A stretch of 64,000 nucleotides of DNA from an uncultured Alphaproteobacteria bacterium (GTDB lineage: Bacteria > Pseudomonadota > Alphaproteobacteria > Rs-D84): contig CANBCI010000002.1 in NCBI GenBank assembly GCA_947367055.1, positions 204,005-268,004 on the forward strand. The letters are read 5' to 3'. This document shows, piece after piece, positions 37,532-46,908 of the stretch. The position numbers and the translations under genes were made by a program. Under the pieces are notes generated by a model. That model was not told the origin of the DNA. It ran no database searches and worked only from the letters and a program-made list of their open reading frames with translations. How positions within the stretch are numbered: position 1 is the stretch's first letter; each line of letters begins with the position of its first letter.

Positions 37532-39292
37532 TTGAAAATAGACAGTTTATTAGGCAAGCGGTACAAGGAAAAACCCAATGACGCAAAATTAAAAAGTCAT
37601 GAATTGTTGGTTCGCGGCGGATATATCCGCCCTGTGTCCAGCGGTATTTTTTCCATATTGATGCCGGGGCTGAAAACACTAAAGAAGATTGAAAACATCG
37701 TTCGCAGTGAGATGAATGCCCTTGGCGCACAGGAGGTTGAAATGCCCCTGGTCCAGCCCAAGGAACTGTGGGAGGAATCCGGCCGTTATGCGGCGATAAA
37801 TCAGGAATTGGCAAAATTCCGTGACAGAAACGATCGCGGCATGGTTCTGGCCATGACTCATGAAGAGGCGGCGGTTGCCCTGGCGCGGACAGAGGCCACC
37901 AGTTACAAGGATTACCCGTTTTCCATATATCAGTTCGCTAAAAAATTCCGTGACGAGGCGCGTCCGCGCGGCGGTCTTATCCGGGTCAAGGAATTTACGA
38001 TGAAAGATGCCTACTCTTTCCATCGTGATTTGGAAAGCCTGAACAAAACATATGCCGAATATGCGCGTGCATACGACCGCATATTTGCACGCGTCGGTGT
38101 GCCAGAGGTTATATCAATTCAATCCGACAGTGGTATGATGGGTGGCAAGGTTTCGCATGAATACATGCTGCTGACGCCGTGCGGCGAAGACACGATTATT
38201 ACATGCGACGGATGCGATTACCGCGCAAACAAGGAAATTGCCACCGCACGCGTCATCGCAAAAAACGCGGATGCGGAAATGCTGCCTTTGGAAAAAGTAC
38301 ACACACCGCACGTAAAGACGATTGAAGATGTCGCAAAATTTTTAAATGTTGCGGCGCATCAACTGGCCAAGGCAGTTGTCTATAAATCTGAAAAGACGGG
38401 CCAAACAATTATCGTAATGGTACGCGGCGACCGCGAGGTTAATGAAAACAAACTGTCCAAGATATTACAGGAAGTGCCGATGTTCGCCGATGACGAGGCG
38501 TTTGAACGCAGCGGTATTGTCCCGGGCTTTGCATCCGGGTATGGTGCACGGAATGCGCGTGTGTTGGTTGATGAATCACTGCGAAATGAACGTAATCTGG
38601 TCGCCGGTGCGAACGAGGCTGATTATCATTTCAAAAACTTTAACATTGAACGCGACCTGCCCGATGCCGAATTTGTTGACGTGTCGTCGGTCCAGGATGG
38701 TGATGTGTGCGCACAATGCGGCGCACCGGTAAAAATCAACCGCGGGATAGAGGTTGGCAACATTTTCCAATTGGGCGATAAATATACTACGCCGATGAAA
38801 ATGACATACATTGATGAAAACGGCGCATCACAAACGCCTATTATGGGTTGCTATGGCATCGGAATCGGCCGCCTGATGGCCAGCGTGATAGAGGCATGCC
38901 ATGATGATCGCGGCCCGATTTGGCCGGTATCAATCGCGCCGTGGACAGTGTCGGTCACATCCATTCACGCCAAGGATGAAACCGTTTCCACCGAAGATGC
39001 GGCGCGCACTGCATACCGTGATTTGCAATCGGCCGGAATTGATGTAATTCTTGACGATCGGGCGACAACCGCGGGTGAAAAATTCGCGGATATCGATTTG
39101 TTGGGTGTGCCGTTGCAGTTCGTGGTCAGTCAAAAGACCCTGGCCGAAGGCAAGGTGGAATGGAAAGTCCGTGCAACCGGCGAAAAGGGCCTGGTTGATT
39201 TGGACAAGATAACCGAAATGGCGACCGAATGGATTGCATCCGAAAACCAGAAATTGATAGAAAGCGCAGATAAAGCAAAGGGGATTTGTTAA
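37532..39292 (+). CDS. proS: Prolyl-tRNA synthetase (TTG start)
   Basis: SHELLVRGGYIRPVSSGIFSILMPG; EFTMKDAYSFH; GIGIGRLMAS. Confidence 0.95.
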   Translation: MKIDSLLGKRYKEKPNDAKLKSHELLVRGGYIRPVSSGIFSILMPGLKTLKKIENIVRSEMNALGAQEVEMPLVQPKELWEESGRYAAINQELAKFRDRNDRGMVLAMTHEEAAVALARTEATSYKDYPFSIYQFAKKFRDEARPRGGLIRVKEFTMKDAYSFHRDLESLNKTYAEYARAYDRIFARVGVPEVISIQSDSGMMGGKVSHEYMLLTPCGEDTIITCDGCDYRANKEIATARVIAKNADAEMLPLEKVHTPHVKTIEDVAKFLNVAAHQLAKAVVYKSEKTGQTIIVMVRGDREVNENKLSKILQEVPMFADDEAFERSGIVPGFASGYGARNARVLVDESLRNERNLVAGANEADYHFKNFNIERDLPDAEFVDVSSVQDGDVCAQCGAPVKINRGIEVGNIFQLGDKYTTPMKMTYIDENGASQTPIMGCYGIGIGRLMASVIEACHDDRGPIWPVSIAPWTVSVTSIHAKDETVSTEDAARTAYRDLQSAGIDVILDDRATTAGEKFADIDLLGVPLQFVVSQKTLAEGKVEWKVRATGEKGLVDLDKITEMATEWIASENQKLIESADKAKGIC

Positions 39293-39336
39293 AACCCCTT
39301 GCAAAAGGAAACTAAATCTGTATAATGCCAATCACC

Positions 39337-39426
39337 GGAGAAGTGGCAGAGTGGTCGAATGCGCGCGACTCGAAATCGTGTATACGGGCAACCGTATCAA
39401 GGGTTCGAATCCCTTCTTCTCCGCCA
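39337..39426 (+). tRNA. tRNA-Ser(CGA)
   Basis: GGAGAAG...GACTCGAAATC...long variable arm...GGTTCGAATCCC...CTTCTCCGCCA. Confidence 0.94.
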
Positions 39427-39581
39427 GAATAAAATGCCCCCTTGTGGGGTATTTTTTTATTCTGGCCGAGGAGTGTGGACAAAGCGTTCGCAACAAAGTT
39501 GCCGGGGTCGACAAGGAGTAGATTTTGCAAGCATGCGCAGCGAAATCGTCACGACTGCCGCGCAGGCGTGTAACGCCGAGA

Positions 39582-39602
39582 GAATCCCTTCTTCTCCGCC
39601 AG
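39582..39602 (+). repeat. Perfect second copy of the tRNA-Ser(CGA) 3' end
   Basis: GAATCCCTTCTTCTCCGCCAG at 39407-39427 and 39582-39602. Confidence 0.85.
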
Positions 39603-39919
39603 GAATCAGTTATGCTTTGAATATAAAAACATATATCGTTCAAAGCCCCGGGGAACGGGGCTTTTTTCATATAACTCATATTGTCTATAAAAACAAAAGA
39701 CAAACAGCCAATCATATTTGCCTTCAGTTAGATATGCGTCATAGGCGTATATCCCATACGGTCTGCACATGCACCGCGTTTATTACATCTATAAACATGT
39801 CTGGGCTTTTACCACTAAAACCAATTGTGAATATCTTGGACATGTTGTCATAATTATGTCTGGAATCAACTGTCAATCGCGGTTGAATCCATGTGATTGC
39901 AAGCAGTGCGTGTTTTATG

Positions 39920-39958
39920 TTGACAACGTTTTTTTTTGTTTTATTGTATCGTTATACA
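39920..39958 (+). promoter_or_regulatory. TTGACA promoter element with palindrome TGTATCGTTATACA
   Basis: TTGACA 39920-39925; palindrome 39945-39958; 26 bp upstream of ATG. Confidence 0.55.
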
Positions 39959-39984
39959 TTAATTATTGGCAACAGGTGATCAAT

Positions 39985-40971
39985 ATGACACAGCAAGAAT
40001 ATTTTGATTTGCGGGCAAAAAGATATAATCAATGTTTGTCGGTTTTTCCAAATGCACGGGCGATGGATGTCCTGCCGTATTTGCATATTCTGGCCAATCG
40101 GAACAAGTTGCCGGAAAGCGTTTGTGATACATTTGGCGGCAGTGGATTTATCACAAATTCTTTGTCAGAAAAATTAAATGCCAAATTCACAATTGCAGAT
40201 GCCAGTGTCGGTATGATGGATGAATTTAAAGGAAAAGACATTTCATTAATGCAGGTAAAACCAGACTTTTCGAACTTTGTTGGAAAATATGACATGATTA
40301 TTTCGCATGGTGGTTTGCATCACGCGATTGAGTTGGTTGGCAATAAAGCCGATCGGATAAAAAGTGACGCATTGCAGGCAAAAATTGTTCGTCAATTGGC
40401 AAACAGTGTTAATCCGGGTGGCTTGTTAATTGTTTCCGATATTCCAAAAGTTCAACCAGGGGGCTTTAATGCCTTGTCGACAGAGTGTGATGGCATAGAT
40501 GCTCTGATGCGTGATTCATATAAAGACAATATCTATTTTGTATTGGATGCGTTTGAAACAAAGAATATCAAAAATTTGAATATCAAATTGCATGCCACAA
40601 TGAATACGCATCATGGGCCGGCCCCTAAATATTTCTTTGATGAATACGTGGCCAAGAATATGGCGTTGGGGCATGTGGCATCATATCCTGATTTTAATAT
40701 GCTGGACCAGGTTGTGCGTGATGCAGGATTAAAATTGGTGTTCAGAATGAATTTCTGCACGCCGTGGGTGTTTAATAACATAGAGGATGCAGGATGGTTT
40801 ATGCGGGAAAAATTCTCGATTGGGACACCCACCCAGCGACCAGGTCAAAAAGCGGATGAAGATATATCAATGCTGATTCAGGTGGCGCATTATCTAGGGA
40901 TTAACCAAATGCGAGGTAAAATTCTAACAAATTGGGGCGTCACGTATTCCGCATGGCAACGTTCATTATAA
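39985..40971 (+). CDS. SAM-dependent methyltransferase-like protein
   Basis: VCDTFGGSGFITNSLSEKLNAKFTIADASVGMM; YDMIISHGGLHHAI; SD AACAGGTG before ATG. Confidence 0.75.
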   Translation: MTQQEYFDLRAKRYNQCLSVFPNARAMDVLPYLHILANRNKLPESVCDTFGGSGFITNSLSEKLNAKFTIADASVGMMDEFKGKDISLMQVKPDFSNFVGKYDMIISHGGLHHAIELVGNKADRIKSDALQAKIVRQLANSVNPGGLLIVSDIPKVQPGGFNALSTECDGIDALMRDSYKDNIYFVLDAFETKNIKNLNIKLHATMNTHHGPAPKYFFDEYVAKNMALGHVASYPDFNMLDQVVRDAGLKLVFRMNFCTPWVFNNIEDAGWFMREKFSIGTPTQRPGQKADEDISMLIQVAHYLGINQMRGKILTNWGVTYSAWQRSL

Positions 40972-41081
40972 ATTCTGGTATGGGGAAACAAAGTGCTGTC
41001 AGCCACTAGGAGTGCCGCGCATACCGTTTCTGTAAAACTGGTCAAATCGCAAAATTTACAAAAATAAATAAAAATACACTG

Positions 41082-41507
41082 CTATTTCGTGCGATTACGA
41101 TAAATGTATTTCATTGCATTGAACACCAATACCGCCGGCCCGGCAGAAAAAGTAACATCTTTGCCCGTACGTGACATATCGTTGCCATTTTCCGCGGTAT
41201 AGTATGTTTTAAGCCCCTTTTCCGACCGATTGGCATATAGGTGAAATTCCCGATGCTGATTTTTGTGGCTATAATTGCCGCGTACTTCAAATGTCGCAGA
41301 ATCAAAACCATACGCACTGTGGTGTGTAAATGTTATACCTTCGCATAATTCTTCGCTTTGAATCAGGCGACTAATCGCGATAATCGCCCGCCAATATTGT
41401 TGCAATTGCCCATTTTGCTTTATGGGATTATCATGCGTTTCCGGATAATATGGCAAAGTATAATTGGCGTTGGGCATACTTATGGAATCCTTGTTATGTT
41501 TTTCCAA
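41082..41507 (-). CDS. Hypothetical protein
   Basis: 141 aa ORF, no recognised motif. Confidence 0.5.
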   Translation of the reverse strand: MEKHNKDSISMPNANYTLPYYPETHDNPIKQNGQLQQYWRAIIAISRLIQSEELCEGITFTHHSAYGFDSATFEVRGNYSHKNQHREFHLYANRSEKGLKTYYTAENGNDMSRTGKDVTFSAGPAVLVFNAMKYIYRNRTK

Positions 41508-41538
41508 TCATAGAAAATCATAAACAATTGTCAATAAA

Positions 41539-42720
41539 TTACACTTCAAAATTGTAATTTTTTACCGAACGAACAATTGCATCGACCAATTTATCCTGGT
41601 GCGCGCCGGTGCGCAGTAATTTTTCCTCGGTTGCATTTGATAAATGCCCCAGTTCCAGCAACGCCCCCGGCACAGTCGAACGCAAAACCGCAAACGGCGC
41701 ATGACGCACGCCGGGGCCCGGCTGCTGTTCTATCTTGGCGCCACGGAATGTTCGCGCACAACCGTTGGCATATTCCTCACTCATTTCCGCAACCGCATGC
41801 TGCTGCAATGATGAAAGCGCGAAACGAATATCCTTTTCAAATCCGGTCCAATCATCCAATCCGATTTTATCAGATGCGTTTTCAGATTCGGCCAGTTTGC
41901 GCGCCTCTTCATCCGACGCCTTTTCCGACAGGGTATAAATTGAAAATCCCTTCATTGCACGGCTGGGGTTCGCGTTTGCATGTAGCGAGAGGAACAAATC
42001 CGCCTTGCGCCGTTCGGCAATCGCCGCACGATCAGACAATTTTAAATATGTATCATCACTGCGTGTCAAATATGTTTTAAACCCGTTTGCATCAAGTTTG
42101 GCGCGCAATTTTTTCGCAACGGACAAAACAACATCCTTTTCACGTGTTCCGCCCTTGCCTATGCAACCGGGATCCTTGCCGCCGTGACCGGCGTCAATTA
42201 CAACAATATATTTCTTGGCCGGCGCGGCTGACTTTGCGGGCGCCGCACTTTTTGCCGCGGTTGCCGTACCCGCGGTTGTTGCGGCGGCGTTACCGGCGGT
42301 AAAATCCAGAACAAGGCGGTAATCATTATCGCCATTCGGTTCCAGCATCATAATTTGAGATTTTGGAATTTGCGCAATCGGTTTGTTCAGATTTGCCGTG
42401 ATTTGCAAACGGTCGCCGACCTGGGCCTGGGAAATGGATTTGACCAATGTTCCCGACGCCAGTTTTGGCGTCAAAGATGTATTTGCCGCCGTGTTTGCAA
42501 TATTTATAACCAATTGATTTGCAGGATAAGACAATGTGTACGACGGCCGCGCCGCCATTTCAATAACAAGGCGTGTTTTGTTCCCCGGTTGCACACCCGT
42601 GCGCAATGATTTCAACGAATTGCGCGCCGCAAAGGCCATACGCGGCAACATAATCGTCGCCGCAAAACCAAATCCGGTCAGTTTCAAAAGCGTTCGTCTT
42701 GATACCTTCATTTCATGCAA
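41539..42720 (-). CDS. N-acetylmuramoyl-L-alanine amidase with AMIN domain and Tat-like signal
   Basis: SRRTLLKLTGFGFAATIM; VVIDAGHGGKDPGCIGKGGTREKDVVL; LLELGHLSNATEE. Confidence 0.92.
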   Translation of the reverse strand: MHEMKVSRRTLLKLTGFGFAATIMLPRMAFAARNSLKSLRTGVQPGNKTRLVIEMAARPSYTLSYPANQLVINIANTAANTSLTPKLASGTLVKSISQAQVGDRLQITANLNKPIAQIPKSQIMMLEPNGDNDYRLVLDFTAGNAAATTAGTATAAKSAAPAKSAAPAKKYIVVIDAGHGGKDPGCIGKGGTREKDVVLSVAKKLRAKLDANGFKTYLTRSDDTYLKLSDRAAIAERRKADLFLSLHANANPSRAMKGFSIYTLSEKASDEEARKLAESENASDKIGLDDWTGFEKDIRFALSSLQQHAVAEMSEEYANGCARTFRGAKIEQQPGPGVRHAPFAVLRSTVPGALLELGHLSNATEEKLLRTGAHQDKLVDAIVRSVKNYNFEV

Positions 42721-42786
42721 ATTATATCAAATTTTCCCTAGCCATTCAAGCGATAACAAAAATCCCCCAAACGGGGGGATTGGTTT

Positions 42787-44037
42787 TTATTTGCTGATGC
42801 AATTGGCGAAACTTTGCGCCACCTGGGATGTTTCCTGTTGCGTCATGGTGGCCACCGGAATGATATAACACCGCGCACTGTCGCGCACAATGAACACTTT
42901 GGTTCCGCGCTTGTATGCCGTCTGCATGTTATCCATCTGGGCGCTGGTTAAAAACGCATTCTGCGTAGTTGAAGGATTACTTAACGCCGCCTGAACCATT
43001 TGGTAGGCACTGTTGTAATCCCATAATTCAGAACGTGATGTAACCTCCATCCAAATGGACCAGTTTTCATACGGATTTTCAATCTGCGGGGCATCGGTAC
43101 CCGGGAACGCAACACCAACCGCCAAGGCCGCCGCGGTCTGCAGTGCCGTCGGCTGTGACGCGGATGCGTCGGATGTGTGCGAAACCGTATTTAACTGCAG
43201 ATTGTCACCGCAGGCCAAATTCATGCGATTTGTATAGCTGGCCAAAACGGCGTCAACCGCATTTTGCCAATCTTCGCCCTTTTTGTTTAAATCCAGGCTG
43301 ACTATCTTTTCGGCCCAGCCCCAGATGTTTGCACCGACATTTCCGGCGTTGGCAAATCGTGTCACCATTTCCGCACTGCCCCCCGGAACACCCGCGCCAC
43401 AATAATCAGTTAATTGCGAGGTCAGCATGCTGGATGTTTCATTGCCATACGCCAATGCAACCGAATGGCATGACATGGCTGCCTCTAATTCCTGGCGGCG
43501 TTGCAGGCATAAATCAGAATGGGATTTTGACAATTGTGTCGCCATGTTGGACATTGACAGATATGACATCAATTCCTGCTGAACATAAGACGGACACAGG
43601 CGCGCCGCCGTATTCATGCCGCCGGCGGAATTTCGCGTATTTGTTGCATACTGTGGCAACAAAACACTGGTATCCTTTTGCAGGCACAGCAATGCATAAT
43701 TGTATAATTCGCTTTCTGTTGCGTATTGGCACCGGCCGGAACGCTGGCCCGGGACGACGGTAACATCACCGCAATAATCCGACAGGCACTTGTATATTTT
43801 TTCACGACATGCGGTATCAACATCAGGCTGGGTCACCATGTAATATGTGTTCCGCTGATTTTGTATGTACGCATTGGCCAATCCCTGGCTGCCGCGTTGC
43901 CCATTTGTGCTGGGCGTGTACACGGAAACACCACGCGACGCGTCCGCCGCACCGACGGTCCCGGCAGACACCGCAATCGCGTCCGCCCCCAGCAAACACA
44001 GGCCAAACGCCCCAAATATCATGAGTTTATTTTTCAT
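42787..44037 (-). CDS. Secreted protein of unknown function
   Basis: 416 aa; signal peptide; CREKIYKCLSDYCGDV motif. Confidence 0.72.
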   Translation of the reverse strand: MKNKLMIFGAFGLCLLGADAIAVSAGTVGAADASRGVSVYTPSTNGQRGSQGLANAYIQNQRNTYYMVTQPDVDTACREKIYKCLSDYCGDVTVVPGQRSGRCQYATESELYNYALLCLQKDTSVLLPQYATNTRNSAGGMNTAARLCPSYVQQELMSYLSMSNMATQLSKSHSDLCLQRRQELEAAMSCHSVALAYGNETSSMLTSQLTDYCGAGVPGGSAEMVTRFANAGNVGANIWGWAEKIVSLDLNKKGEDWQNAVDAVLASYTNRMNLACGDNLQLNTVSHTSDASASQPTALQTAAALAVGVAFPGTDAPQIENPYENWSIWMEVTSRSELWDYNSAYQMVQAALSNPSTTQNAFLTSAQMDNMQTAYKRGTKVFIVRDSARCYIIPVATMTQQETSQVAQSFANCISK

Positions 44038-44146
44038 TCAAATCCCTCTCGTTATAAAAATTTTATCATATTGCGCAGAAAAAGGCAAACATTCATTTAA
44101 GGTATAATCGCACAAAACGGTTGATTTGAATTAATAAATTGATAAT

Positions 44147-45227
44147 ATGCCGATTATGATTATTGCAAACGAAATTTTTAACCAGATTTCAGACGACATT
44201 TCCGCCGTCAGGGGGTTTCTTTGACCCGGAAAAACTGGAATCGGAAATCGCAAAATTAAATGAACAGGCCGCCGACCCGAATTTATGGTCAAATCCCGAT
44301 GCGGCACGGTCATTATTACAGAAAAAATCCGCACACGAAAAGTCACTGGCCGAATTGCGCGCATTGGAATCTGACTTTGACACGTTGCGCGAATTGTATG
44401 CAATTGCGCCGGATGACCCGGATGTAGTTGCAGGGATTGAAAAATTGCTTGACGCCGCCCATCGCGCAAAATTCATAACCCTGTTTTCCGACCCGGCCGA
44501 CAATAACGGCGCATTTTTGTTTATCCAGGCGGGCGCCGGCGGGACCGAGGCCCAGGACTGGGCCCAGATGATGTCGCGCATGTATGCGCGTTGGGCCGAA
44601 CGGCATGGCTTCTCGTGCGAGGTTATCGAAGAACACGAGGGCGACACCGCCGGAATCAAAAATATAACTTACCGCATATCGGGCGACCGTGCGTACGGCT
44701 GGCTAAAGAATGAAATCGGGGTACATCGGCTGGTTCGCATATCGCCGTTTAATGCAAATGGCAAGCGTCAGACCAGTTTCGCATCGGTTGACGTATGGCC
44801 CGACATTGACGATTCGATAGAAATTGAAATAAACGACAAAGACCTGCGCATAGACACATACCGCGCATCGGGGGCCGGCGGCCAGCATGTTAATAAAACT
44901 GACAGTGCGGTGCGCATAACCCACCTGCCGACAAATACGGTTGTCACATGTCAAAATGAACGCAGCCAGATTCAGAACAAGGAAATGGCGATGAAAATGC
45001 TGCGCAGCAAATTGTATGAACTGGAAATGCAAAAGCGGGCCGAGGCGGAAGACGCCGCCAAAGCCGCCCAAAAGAAAATCGAATGGGGCAGCCAGATTAG
45101 AAACTATGTTCTGTATCCGTATCAGTTGGTAAAAGATGTCCGCACCGGGGTTGAAAAAACCGACTCAAACGCGGTCCTGGACGGTGACTTGGATGATTAT
45201 ATGCTGGCTGCGCTACAACGCGGATAA
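44147..45227 (+). CDS. prfB: Peptide chain release factor 2, programmed +1 frameshift
   Basis: Frame 0 MPIMIIANEIFNQISDDISAVRGFL then TGA at 44222-44224 in AGGGGGTTTCTTTGAC; +1 frame DPEKLESEIAKL...GAGGQHVNKTDSAVRI. Confidence 0.95.
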
Positions 45228-45278
45228 AAATAAAAGCATCTTGCATTTTATTCACAAATATTTATAATGGCTTTCATC

Positions 45279-45355
45279 GCACCCGTGGCTCAACTGGATA
45301 GAGCATCGCCCTCCGAAGGCGGGGATTGCGCGTTCGAATCGCGCCGGGTGCACCA
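45279..45355 (+). tRNA. tRNA-Arg(CCG)
   Basis: GCACCCG...TCGCC CTCCGAA GGCGG...CGGGTGCACCA. Confidence 0.95.
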
Positions 45356-45515
45356 GAAATTATGCCGCCGCATCGCCGGCGGTTTAATTTATGCATGTGC
45401 GCCCCGCGATTTGAACGCGCAGCCTAACCGCATTTTGATAAATACACCTTGTAATATATTCCTATTTTTTATATAACTATCTTGGCTCATGTCTTTTTAG
45501 GGAGGGGAATCACTC

Positions 45516-45977
45516 ATGAAAAAATCGGTAATTTTAATATGTGGTGCATTGTGCGCCTGCAACAGTGCATATGTAAAAGACAACACAATGGTGCCGGGCA
45601 GCATCGTGTTCGCAGACCGTGGCGGATACGGCATGAAACGTAGCATAAAAGAGCAATTGGAAAACCACGGATACAAGGTTATTGTTGGCACGGCGAAATC
45701 CGTACGCGATTTGGAAAGCAGTGAAACACTGGAATCAATGAATTTGGATTCGATACAAATCCCAGATAATGCGCGCTATGTTGTGAAAGTGTCCGAACGA
45801 CAGGAAAAATTCCAATCCTTCTTTTGTCCGTTCAGCGGATTTTGGTGGTGGAATTTTAATGTATCAATTGCAGATCAAAAAACCGGCGAAGAACTGCTGG
45901 CTTGGCGCGGGCGCGGATGTGCCAACGGCGAATTACGCAAGTTAAACGATGTGCTGGGCAAGTTGAAAGCATATTAA
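45516..45977 (+). CDS. Putative lipoprotein
   Basis: MKKSVILICGALCAC lipobox; SD GGGAGGGGA. Confidence 0.7.
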   Translation: MKKSVILICGALCACNSAYVKDNTMVPGSIVFADRGGYGMKRSIKEQLENHGYKVIVGTAKSVRDLESSETLESMNLDSIQIPDNARYVVKVSERQEKFQSFFCPFSGFWWWNFNVSIADQKTGEELLAWRGRGCANGELRKLNDVLGKLKAY

Positions 45978-46012
45978 AACATCGGCCGCGGTTACCGCGG
46001 CATTTTAAATGC

Positions 46013-46041
46013 TTGAAAAAATATGGCGATTGATGTATAAT
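46013..46041 (+). promoter_or_regulatory. Sigma70-like promoter of leader RNA B
   Basis: TTGAAA 46013-46018, N17, TATAAT 46036-46041. Confidence 0.8.
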
Positions 46042-46042
46042 G

Positions 46043-46251
46043 TAACAGTTGACGAGCATTTCGTCGATGAGGTGTGAGAACCTCTTCAGAAGCGTCATAA
46101 TGTTTTGGTAAGGGCGCACACACGGCGCTGTTTTTATTATGACGAAAAATTCTCCTGACTTTGGTCAGGAGGGTTTGCGAAATAACAAATACGCAACACA
46201 ATTCTTCTGATTGTTCTCAACCTCCTGACCACCGAATATTTGGTGGTTTTT
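46043..46251 (+). ncRNA. Structured leader RNA B (candidate new family, member 2)
   Basis: P1 TGAGAAC/GTTCTCA, P2 TCAGAAG/CTTCTGA, P3 CGTCATAATG/TATTATGACG, CTCCTG:CAGGAG, P5 TTGCG/CGCAA, repeated CCTCCTG, terminator CCACC...GGTGGTTTTT. Confidence 0.7.
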
Positions 46252-46277
46252 GTAAAAAAAACAAGGGGGATATATTC

Positions 46278-46868
46278 ATGAGGGGAAAAATCGCCGCAAT
46301 AATAAGTTTCTTCCTATTATTGCCATCCGGTTCATATGCCGTTTCGATCAGTAAATTGTGCGCAGAATCTGCCACATGTGGTGATGGGACGGGCTCATTT
46401 TGCATGAGTGTAAATCTGGCCAGATGCAAAACTTCCACATTTAAATATTATGACGGCCAATACGGCGTTGAATCTTGCACCAGTTGTGCGTCAGGCGAAA
46501 GCTTAACAGAACTCACAATTGACATTCCTGGATGCACCAATACGGTTAAATATAATGATTGTTGCAGTGGATGCGACACAAGTTGCACAAGCGACACAAC
46601 ATGGTCGGCGTACAAAGAGGGATATGAATTCAAGGAAAACCGCAAATGTGAATGCAACACGTGTGTGTTAAGCAACGTATATAGATGTGCCGCGGGATAT
46701 TATGGTATTGCATCGCTTTCGGCCACAGGTTGTGAAAGATGTCCCGCCAATGGATCCAGTGCGGCAGGGTCCCTTGTGATAACACATTGTTATCAGCCGG
46801 CCGGCGCTACATTATCCGAGACGAACGGAACCTATACGTTTACGTCCTCTTGCTCATATACAAAATAA
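46278..46868 (+). CDS. Secreted Cys-rich protein, paralogue of the 61082 gene
   Basis: Signal peptide; VYRCAAGYYG...GCERCPANGSSAAGSLVITHCYQPAGATLSETNGTYTFTSSCSYTK. Confidence 0.8.
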   Translation: MRGKIAAIISFFLLLPSGSYAVSISKLCAESATCGDGTGSFCMSVNLARCKTSTFKYYDGQYGVESCTSCASGESLTELTIDIPGCTNTVKYNDCCSGCDTSCTSDTTWSAYKEGYEFKENRKCECNTCVLSNVYRCAAGYYGIASLSATGCERCPANGSSAAGSLVITHCYQPAGATLSETNGTYTFTSSCSYTK

Positions 46869-46908
46869 AAATCCCCCGTTTTGGGGGATTTTTTTACGGC
46901 ATCAAACA

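Noticed and set aside
39427-39985. Integrative element between the repeated tRNA-Ser ends and the methyltransferase
   Set aside because: No integrase, excisionase or other mobile gene in this stretch; only a decayed tRNA-like copy and a terminator.
46043-46251. T-box, retron or group II intron identity for leader RNA B
   Set aside because: No T-box consensus, no reverse transcriptase nearby, and no intron domain V sequence seen.
46043-46278. Mobile MITE-like element explanation for the three leader RNAs
   Set aside because: Sequences differ greatly while the helices are kept; no terminal inverted repeats or target duplications seen.
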